Source: Corallococcus caeni
Lineage (GTDB): Bacteria; Myxococcota; Myxococcia; Myxococcales; Myxococcaceae
Length of the DNA: 64,000 bases
Reading direction: 5' to 3'
NCBI RefSeq assembly: GCF_036245865.1
Contig: NZ_BTTW01000011.1
Location: 62,001-126,000, forward strand
Shown here: in pieces, positions 58,413 to 64,000 of the stretch
Layout: each line of letters begins with the position of its first letter
How positions within the stretch are numbered: position 1 is the stretch's first letter
Translations under genes and position numbers: made by a program
Notes under the pieces: model-generated
The model's input: only the letters and a program-made list of their open reading frames with translations
The model's database searches: none
What the model was told of the DNA's origin: nothing

Positions 58413-59192
58413 ATGGCTCAGCGCTACTTGAGAACCCAGTGGACACTTCTCCCCGGCGCGCCATCGACAAGTACCATCCGTGATCTTCTCCGCCGGTTCT
58501 TTACGGAGGGCCGCTGGTTCCAACCGGTACGCTACGGGGGCGTCGGCATGGATGAACGGCTGGCGCCGGGTCCTTTCAATCCGGATGCCCCTGCGGCCGT
58601 CTACGACGAATCCAAGCGCTTCTTCATCGGGGCGAAGACGGATCGGGACTTCATTCATTTCTCCCCCGAGACCCAGGGGCAGTACCCCTTCATCGGCACC
58701 TTCACCTGGCAGACTTCGATTGTGGAGGCCGGCAAGGCCCGGTGGCGCGAGGCCCATCTGCGGCAGGTCATCGAAATCATGCACCTGCTGGGCTCCCCTC
58801 TTGCCCAATCCGGACTTGATGCCGACTTCGAGCGCAAGAACTGGCGCATCGTGCCGAATGAAGATGGTTTTGGCTCCAGGCTCGACTTCAACCTGCGCGA
58901 CTACAGCGAGGGCCTCTCCGGCCTCTACTGGCGCAACGTCTTCGGCGCCCCCTTCGTGGACCTCTTCGGCCCGCGCCTGGACGCCATCCCCGCGTCCCAG
59001 CGCCAGTCACTCGATGGCGGCCTCGTCCTCGTCCAGCCCTACGAACTCCCCACCCAGGCCATGACCCCGGAGGGCGACGCCGCGGAAAGCCAGCTCATCG
59101 CCACCCTGGGCCGCGACGCCTTCTTCGACCTGCCGACCCTGCGCAAACCCACGCGCGTGCCGGACGTGTCCTGGATGCTGCGCAAACACTGA
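58413..59192 (+). CDS. Putative immunity protein for the upstream toxin
   Basis: A 259-residue soluble protein with no signal peptide or transmembrane helix, consistent with a cytoplasmic immunity protein neutralising a nuclease toxin. It is rich in Trp, Phe and Tyr (TFTWQTSIVEAGKARWRE, LSGLYWRNVFGAPFVDLFG) and resembles the Imm52-type immunity group in overall look, but this is memory-based and unsure. The gene starts nine bases after the toxin stop, so co-expression is very likely. GC content is a little lower than in neighbours, as in horizontally moving toxin cassettes. Confidence 0.72.
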   Translation: MAQRYLRTQWTLLPGAPSTSTIRDLLRRFFTEGRWFQPVRYGGVGMDERLAPGPFNPDAPAAVYDESKRFFIGAKTDRDFIHFSPETQGQYPFIGTFTWQTSIVEAGKARWREAHLRQVIEIMHLLGSPLAQSGLDADFERKNWRIVPNEDGFGSRLDFNLRDYSEGLSGLYWRNVFGAPFVDLFGPRLDAIPASQRQSLDGGLVLVQPYELPTQAMTPEGDAAESQLIATLGRDAFFDLPTLRKPTRVPDVSWMLRKH

Positions 59193-59204
59193 CGCTTTCG
59201 CCCG

Positions 59205-60566
59205 TCAGTCGAACATCGCGGACAAGGCTTCGCTCAGGGTCTCCACGCCCACCACCTGGAGCTTCGTCTCCTCCACGCGCCGCGCGCTGCCTGCTGGCAG
59301 CACCACCCGCTGGAAGCCCATCTTCGCGGCCTCCGCGAGCCTTGAATCCACCTGGCCCACCGCGCGCACCTCGCCCGCGAGCCCCACCTCCCCCAGCACC
59401 AGCGTCTTCGCGTCCAGCGGCCGGTTCTGCAGGCTGCTCACCAGCGCCGCGCACACCGCCAGGTCGCACGCCGGTTCGCTCAGCTGCATGCCGCCCGCCA
59501 CGTTGACGAACAGGTCGCAGCCCACCAGCGGAATCTCCTCCTTCTTCTCCAGCACCGCCGCCAGCAGCGCCACGCGGTTGCCGTCCACGCCAATCGCCGT
59601 GCGCCTCGCGGTGCCGTAGCCCGTGGGCGCCACCAGCGCCTGCACCTCCACCAGGAGCGGCCGCGTGCCGTTGAGCGTGCTCGTCACCACGCTGCCGGAC
59701 TTGCCCTGCGGCCGCTCAGAGAGGAACAGCGCGGAGGGGTCCGCCACCTCCACCAGCCCCGCGCCCTTCATCTCGAAGACGCCAATCTCGTTGGTGCTGC
59801 CGAAGCGGTTCTTGTGCGCGCGCAGGAGCCGGAACGGGTGGCCCCGCTCGCCCTCGAAGTAGAGGACCGTGTCCACCATGTGCTCCAGCACCCGGGGACC
59901 CGCGATGGAGCCCTCCTTCGTCACGTGCCCCACCAGGAACGTGGGCACCCCGCTGCGCTTGGCGAACGCCATCAGCCGGCCCGCCACCTCGCGCACCTGG
60001 GTGATGCTGCCCGGCGCGTTGCCCAATTCCGGCAGGTACATGGTCTGGATGGAGTCCACCACCAGCGCCTGCGGCTTCAGGGCCTCCGCCGCCTGGAGCA
60101 CGCGGTCCGCGTCCGTCTCCGCGAACAGGTGGATGGCCTCGCTTTCCACCCGCAGGCGCTCCGCGCGCATCTTCGTCTGCCGGAGGCTCTCTTCACCCGA
60201 CACGTAGAGCACCGGCCCGTGCCGCGCCAGCTTGTCCAGCGCCGCCAAGAGCAGCGTGGACTTGCCGATGCCGGGGTCTCCGCCCAGCAGCACCAGCGAA
60301 CCGCCCACCACGCCGCCGCCCAGGACGCGGTCGAACTCCGCGATGCCCGTCCTGCGGCGCACCTCCGTCTCCCCCGTGACGTCCTGGAGCTTCACCGGCC
60401 TTGAAGCCCCCCCCGACGCGCCCCAGGCCGGGCGCTTGTCGTCCACCTTCGCTTCGGTCTCCTCCAGGAGCGAGCTCCAGGCCCCGCAGTCCGGACACTT
60501 CCCGAGCCACTTCGCCGTCTGGTAGCCGCAGGCCTGACAGGTGTAGTGCGTCTTCGCCTTCGCCAT
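59205..60566 (-). CDS. radA: DNA repair protein RadA
   Basis: A 453-residue RadA/Sms, full length: C4 zinc finger at the N-terminus (YTCQACGYQTAKW then GKCPDCG), RecA-like core with Walker A GGDPGIGKST, the RadA-specific motif KNRFGSTNEIG, and a C-terminal Lon-protease-like domain (GVDGNRVALLAAVLEK, TLVLGEVGLAGEVRAVGQ). It drives branch migration during recombination repair. It converges on the immunity gene with a 12-base gap and diverges from the GlsB-type gene. Confidence 0.97.
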   Translation of the reverse strand: MAKAKTHYTCQACGYQTAKWLGKCPDCGAWSSLLEETEAKVDDKRPAWGASGGASRPVKLQDVTGETEVRRRTGIAEFDRVLGGGVVGGSLVLLGGDPGIGKSTLLLAALDKLARHGPVLYVSGEESLRQTKMRAERLRVESEAIHLFAETDADRVLQAAEALKPQALVVDSIQTMYLPELGNAPGSITQVREVAGRLMAFAKRSGVPTFLVGHVTKEGSIAGPRVLEHMVDTVLYFEGERGHPFRLLRAHKNRFGSTNEIGVFEMKGAGLVEVADPSALFLSERPQGKSGSVVTSTLNGTRPLLVEVQALVAPTGYGTARRTAIGVDGNRVALLAAVLEKKEEIPLVGCDLFVNVAGGMQLSEPACDLAVCAALVSSLQNRPLDAKTLVLGEVGLAGEVRAVGQVDSRLAEAAKMGFQRVVLPAGSARRVEETKLQVVGVETLSEALSAMFD

Positions 60567-60662
60567 GGGTCGAGGTGTCTACCCCAGACCCCTGACGTTT
60601 CCCCGGCCGAAGACGGGCCACGCCAGGAGAGCAGGCAGGCAGGTTGTCGTGGATCAGGTAGC

Positions 60663-60689
60663 GGGTTGCCCCACAGGGGGGGGCAACCC
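60663..60689. other. Inverted repeat between radA and the GlsB-type gene
   Basis: A perfect 10-bp inverted repeat, GGGTTGCCCC and GGGGCAACCC, with a seven-base loop. It lies in the divergent 178-base gap, so it cannot terminate either gene; it may be an operator, a 5' leader hairpin of the GlsB-type gene or radA, or a leftover terminator. Confidence 0.55.
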
Positions 60690-60744
60690 ACTTTCTGGAC
60701 CACGGGCGTCGCACAGAGCGAGCCCCCCACACAGGGAGAGTGTC

Positions 60745-61014
60745 ATGGGGATTATCGCGTTTCTGGTGATTGGTCTGGTCGCGGGTCTGATCGCTCGTGC
60801 CATCATGCCGGGCAACCAGTCGATGGGGCTCATCGCCACCACGTTGCTGGGCATCGCCGGTTCGTTCGTGGGCGGTTTCGTGGGTTCGCTCTTCTCGCGT
60901 GACGGCCGGATGTTCGACCTGCACCCCACGGGCCTGCTGTTCTCCGTCCTGGGCGCACTGGTCGTGCTGTTCCTCGTGGGCCTCGCCGGCCGCGGCCGTC
61001 GCGTCCACGTCTAG
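60745..61014 (+). CDS. GlsB/YeaQ/YmgE-family small membrane protein
   Basis: An 89-residue protein with three hydrophobic helices: [42 protein letters not shown] and [20 protein letters not shown]. This is the full pattern of the transglycosylase-associated YeaQ family, induced in many bacteria under stress; its action is unknown. The ATG has GGGAGAG upstream and a terminator follows, so it is transcribed alone. Confidence 0.92.
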   Translation: MGIIAFLVIGLVAGLIARAIMPGNQSMGLIATTLLGIAGSFVGGFVGSLFSRDGRMFDLHPTGLLFSVLGALVVLFLVGLAGRGRRVHV

Positions 61015-61052
61015 CTCGCAGGGCTCCTCGACCGATGAGGCGGGAGACAGCC

Positions 61053-61090
61053 AGGGACGTCCGTCACGTACGGACGTCCCTTCTGTCTTT
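61053..61090 (+). terminator. Rho-independent terminator after the GlsB-type gene
   Basis: AGGGACGTCCGT pairs with ACGGACGTCCCT (12 bp, loop CACGT), followed by TCTGTCTTT. It isolates the GlsB-type gene from the biotin operon. Confidence 0.8.
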
Positions 61091-61130
61091 GCGGGCTTCG
61101 GGACAGGCCTCCCAGAGGGGGGAAGGACAC

Positions 61131-61162
61131 TCGTCAACCCCCTGTCGCGAGAGCGTTGACAA
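61131..61162 (+). promoter_or_regulatory. BirA-like operator upstream of bioB
   Basis: The inverted repeat TCGTCAAC-N16-GTTGACAA differs by one base from perfect symmetry. It matches the layout of BirA operators (TTGT-AAC half sites with a 14-15 base spacer between longer halves). Its right half contains TTGACA, a perfect -35 box, so a bound repressor would block RNA polymerase. A matching -10 is not clear. It sits 53 bases before the bioB ATG. Confidence 0.5.
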
Positions 61163-61214
61163 TGGCCTCCGGGCCACGCACCGTCGGCCTCCTGACGCCT
61201 CCCAAGGAGCCCGC

Positions 61215-62240
61215 ATGTCCGACACCGCCGAGTCCTTCCACGGCCACGCCCACCACGCCGCCCCCGCTCCGGAAGGGGTGACGGTGCGGCACGACTGGTC
61301 GCTCGCGGAGGTGAAGGCCCTGTACCAGTTGCCGCTGCTGGATCTGGTGCACAAGGCGCAGACGGTGCACCGGCAGGTGTTCGTGGAGAACAAGGTGCAG
61401 CTGTGTTCGCTGCTCTCCATCAAGACGGGTGGGTGTCCGGAGGACTGCGCGTACTGCCCGCAGGCCGCGCGCTACAAGACGGGCGTCAAGGCGGAGAAGC
61501 TGATGGCGGTGCCGGAGGTGCTGGCCGCCGCGTCCCAGGCGCGCAAGGCCGGGGCCACCCGCTTCTGCATGGGCGCCGCGTGGCGCGAGGTGAAGGACGG
61601 CCCGCAGTTCGACAGCGTGCTGGAGATGGTGAAGGGCGTCCGGGCCCTGGGCATGGAGGCGTGCGCCACGCTGGGCATGCTCACCGACAGCCAGGCGAAG
61701 CGCCTGCGCGAGGCGGGCCTGTCCGCGTACAACCACAACCTGGACACGTCCCCGGAGCACTACGGCGACATCATCTCCACCCGCACCTATGACGACCGGC
61801 TGAAGACGTTGAACCGGGTGCGCGACGCGGGCATCTCCGTGTGCTGCGGCGGCATCATCGGCATGGGCGAGTCCGTGGACGACCGCTGCAACCTGCTGCG
61901 CACGCTGGCCAACCAGGAGGTGCACCCGGAGTCGGTGCCCATCAACGCGCTCGTGCCGGTGGAGGGGACGCCGCTGGCGGATCAGCACCGCGTGGAGACG
62001 GTGGACATGGTGCGCACCATCGCCACCGCGCGCCTGCTCATGCCGCAGGCCATGGTGCGCCTGTCCGCGGGCCGCATGCAGATGAACGAGGAGGCGCAGC
62101 TGCTCTGCATGATGGCGGGCGCCAACTCGCTCTTCTTCGGGGAGAAGCTGCTCACCACCGGCAACCCCGAGTACACCCAGGACATGGCGCTCCTGGAGAA
62201 GGCGGGCATCCGCCCCCTGGAGCCCCGGCAGGACCGGTGA
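61215..62240 (+). CDS. bioB: Biotin synthase
   Basis: A 341-residue radical SAM enzyme that inserts sulfur into dethiobiotin. The 4Fe-4S motif is [12 protein letters not shown] (CxxxCxxC), and other family blocks include [36 protein letters not shown] and [14 protein letters not shown]. It is full length with a normal C-terminus. ATG 61215 has AAGGAG seven bases upstream. The stop overlaps the bioF GTG start (GTGA). A BirA-like operator lies upstream, so biotin probably represses the operon. Confidence 0.97.
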   Translation: MSDTAESFHGHAHHAAPAPEGVTVRHDWSLAEVKALYQLPLLDLVHKAQTVHRQVFVENKVQLCSLLSIKTGGCPEDCAYCPQAARYKTGVKAEKLMAVPEVLAAASQARKAGATRFCMGAAWREVKDGPQFDSVLEMVKGVRALGMEACATLGMLTDSQAKRLREAGLSAYNHNLDTSPEHYGDIISTRTYDDRLKTLNRVRDAGISVCCGGIIGMGESVDDRCNLLRTLANQEVHPESVPINALVPVEGTPLADQHRVETVDMVRTIATARLLMPQAMVRLSAGRMQMNEEAQLLCMMAGANSLFFGEKLLTTGNPEYTQDMALLEKAGIRPLEPRQDR

Positions 62241-63418
62241 AGTCCGTCACGCAGGTCGCGGACCGCTGGGCGCGCGAGGACCTGGAGGCCCTGTCCGCGA
62301 AGGGCCTCCGCCGCGCGCTGGAGCCGCTCGACTCCCCCCAGGGCGCGGAGGTGCGCGTGGGGGACGAGCGGCTGGTCAACTTCTCCTCCAATGACTACCT
62401 GGGGCTCGCGGCGTCGCCCGCCGTGCGCGCCGCCGTGGCCGCCGCGCTGGAGCGCTACGGCGTGGGCACCGGCGCCAGCCGCCTGGTGGTGGGGGACATG
62501 GTGCCGCACCAGCGGCTGGAGGCGCGGCTCGCCCGCTTCGAGCGCGCGGAGGCCGTGCGCCTCTTCAACTCCGGCTACGCGGCCAACACCGGCATCCTGC
62601 CCGCGCTGGTGGGCCCCGGCGACGCGGTGTTCTCCGACGCCCTCAACCACGCCTCGCTGGTGGACGGCTGCCGGCTGTCGCGCGCGCGCGTCGTCGTCTA
62701 CCCGCACGCGGACGTGGCCGCGCTCACCCGCGCGCTGGAGGACACGCCCGCGCGGCGCAAGCTGGTCGTCACGGACAGCGTCTTCTCCATGGACGGGGAC
62801 GTGGCGCCGCTGCGCGAGCTGGTGGCCGCGTGCGAGGCCCACGGCGCCGCGCTGATGGTGGACGAGGCGCACGCCACCGGCGTCCTGGGTGCTCGCGGCG
62901 CGGGGCTGTGCGAGGCGCTGGGCGTGGAGGAGCGGGTGGACCTGCGCATGGGCACGCTGAGCAAGGCGCTGGGCGGGCTGGGGGCGTATGTGGCCACCTC
63001 GCGCGCGGTGGCGGACCTGCTGGTGAGCCGCGCGCGGCCGTTCGTCTACTCCACCGCGCTGCCCGCCGCCCTGTGCGCCGGCGCCGAATGCGCGGTGGGC
63101 CTGGTGGAGCACGACCCGGCCCCGCGCGAGCGGCTGTGGGGCCACATCCACCGCTTCACCGAGGGCTTGCGCGCCCTGGGCCTGCCCGCCGAGCCCCGGA
63201 GCGCCATCTTCCCGGTCATCCTGGGCGAGCCCTCGCGCGCGCTGGACGCGGCGAAGCGCCTGCGCGACGCGGGCCTGCTGGTGAAGGCCATCCGTCCGCC
63301 CACCGTGCCGGACGGCACCAGCCGCCTGCGCTTCTGTCTCTCCGCGGCCCACACGACGGGCCACATCGACCTGGCGCTGGAGGTCCTGCGCCGGGTGGGA
63401 GTCTCCCGTGGCCCCTGA
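62237..63418 (+). CDS. bioF: 8-amino-7-oxononanoate synthase
   Basis: A 393-residue fold-type-I PLP enzyme that condenses pimeloyl-ACP/CoA with alanine in biotin synthesis. Markers: [41 protein letters not shown] and the Schiff-base lysine in [13 protein letters not shown]. The GTG start overlaps the bioB stop. The end overlaps the next gene by eleven bases, so the three genes are tightly coupled. Confidence 0.95.
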   Translation: MKSVTQVADRWAREDLEALSAKGLRRALEPLDSPQGAEVRVGDERLVNFSSNDYLGLAASPAVRAAVAAALERYGVGTGASRLVVGDMVPHQRLEARLARFERAEAVRLFNSGYAANTGILPALVGPGDAVFSDALNHASLVDGCRLSRARVVVYPHADVAALTRALEDTPARRKLVVTDSVFSMDGDVAPLRELVAACEAHGAALMVDEAHATGVLGARGAGLCEALGVEERVDLRMGTLSKALGGLGAYVATSRAVADLLVSRARPFVYSTALPAALCAGAECAVGLVEHDPAPRERLWGHIHRFTEGLRALGLPAEPRSAIFPVILGEPSRALDAAKRLRDAGLLVKAIRPPTVPDGTSRLRFCLSAAHTTGHIDLALEVLRRVGVSRGP

Positions 63419-64000
63419 AGCACTCCAGTTCTTCGTCACCGGCACGGACACCGGCGTGGGCAAGACGCAGGTGTCGTGCGCGCTGCTGTCGCTCCTGAAG
63501 GACGCGGGCTACGCGCCCCAGGGCTTCAAGCCCTACGAGAGCGGCTGCGCGTCGCTGAAGGCCCCGTCGGACGCGCTGGCGATGCGCGAGGCCGCGGGCA
63601 GCACGCTGCCGGTGGACGCCGTGTGTCCTCACCGCTTCAAGGCGCCGCTGGCCCCGGGCATCGCGGCGGCCCGGCTGGGGAGGGAGCCGGACTTCAGGAT
63701 GACGCTCGCGGCATGGAAGCGGCTGAAGGGCGGGACGGTGGTGGTGGAGGGGGCAGGGGGGCTGTTCGTCCCGGTGGACTCGAAGCGCGACGTGGTGGAC
63801 CTCATCCAGGCCTTCCGTCTGCCGGTGGTGCTGGTGGCGCGCGCGGGGCTGGGCACGCTCAACCACGTGGCGCTGTCGCTGGAGGCGCTGGCGGCGCGCA
63901 AGGTGCCCGTGCGCGCGGTGGTGCTGTCGCGCGGGGTGCCCGGACGCGACCTGGCGGAGCGGGACAACCGGCGCTACCTGGAGGCCCGCCACGGGGTGGA
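63408..64000 (+). CDS. bioD: Dethiobiotin synthetase, 3' end cut by window
   Basis: A P-loop ATPase-like enzyme that closes the ureido ring in biotin synthesis. The visible 197 codons begin at GTG 63408 within the bioF end, and carry the nucleotide motif [19 protein letters not shown], the substrate-lysine motif FKPYESGC, and the [12 protein letters not shown] block. The frame is open to the window end, so the last part is missing. Third gene of the bio operon; bioA or other members may lie beyond. Confidence 0.93.
   Translation, partial: MAPEALQFFVTGTDTGVGKTQVSCALLSLLKDAGYAPQGFKPYESGCASLKAPSDALAMREAAGSTLPVDAVCPHRFKAPLAPGIAAARLGREPDFRMTLAAWKRLKGGTVVVEGAGGLFVPVDSKRDVVDLIQAFRLPVVLVARAGLGTLNHVALSLEALAARKVPVRAVVLSRGVPGRDLAERDNRRYLEARHGV

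Overview
The window is 64 kb of very GC-rich DNA (roughly 70 percent by eye) packed with genes on both strands. It looks like a predatory myxobacterium of the Myxococcus/Corallococcus group (Myxococcota). The reasons are a eukaryotic-type Ser/Thr kinase with a membrane anchor, two NtrC-type sigma54 activators, many lipoproteins with TPR or coiled-coil parts, paired DUF3857 transglutaminase-like giants, a secreted chitinase, and a lipoprotein toxin/immunity pair of the kind myxobacteria use for kin discrimination. No rRNA, tRNA, CRISPR array, insertion sequence or phage gene was seen. This identification rests on gene content only.

Layout. 1-1666: end of a SUF iron-sulfur operon (sufS, sufU, sufT). 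1686-3765: DJ-1/PfpI protein and a lipoprotein isoaspartyl peptidase. 3825-10786 (minus): a large DUF3857 lipoprotein with a dead transglutaminase site, a Ser/Thr kinase, a GAF protein and a small charged exported protein. 11124-14446: coiled-coil lipoprotein, then a histidine kinase/NtrC regulator pair. 14579-18323: L,D-transpeptidase, YjbQ-family protein, esterase, cyclophilin lipoprotein. 18398-25517: a seven-gene run that combines a SpeD-like proenzyme, a two-ribbon DUF4178 membrane protein, a 53-residue membrane peptide, a DUF350 protein, a membrane-embedded aminopropyltransferase-like enzyme, a Tat-type FAD lipoprotein and an exported PLP enzyme. This is the best candidate for an under-described system: polyamine-type chemistry at the cell envelope.

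25591-31186: cupin, HxlR regulator divergent from a reductase, a His-rich polytopic membrane protein, and a trehalose-phosphate synthase/phosphatase fusion. 31208-37246 (minus): a large exported protein of unknown function and an intact DUF3857/transglutaminase/TPR protein. 37505-41990 (minus): a chitin/GlcNAc unit (SIS-domain deaminase-like protein, nagA, GH18 chitinase) with a strong terminator. A 95-bp tandem duplication at the SIS/nagA junction leaves a 31-codon nagA fragment between them. 42100-49638: small membrane proteins, Uma2 nuclease, ComF, RtcB, rlmH, rsfS with a histone-like tail, a TPR protein, a predicted beta-barrel and two unknown exported proteins.

49848-56395: NtrC regulator, Nudix hydrolase, heme-oxygenase-fold redox protein, six-TM methyl-accepting protein and a histidine kinase whose gene overlaps the previous one tail to tail by 56 bp. 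56685-59192: lipoprotein toxin with a C-terminal PD-(D/E)XK nuclease-like domain plus a putative immunity gene, resembling the SitA/SitI systems delivered by outer-membrane exchange. 59205-61014: radA and a GlsB/YeaQ-type membrane protein. 61215-64000: bioB, bioF, bioD (cut by the window end) behind a BirA-like inverted repeat.

Starts were chosen from ribosome-binding sites, signal peptides and family alignment from memory; no search was run.
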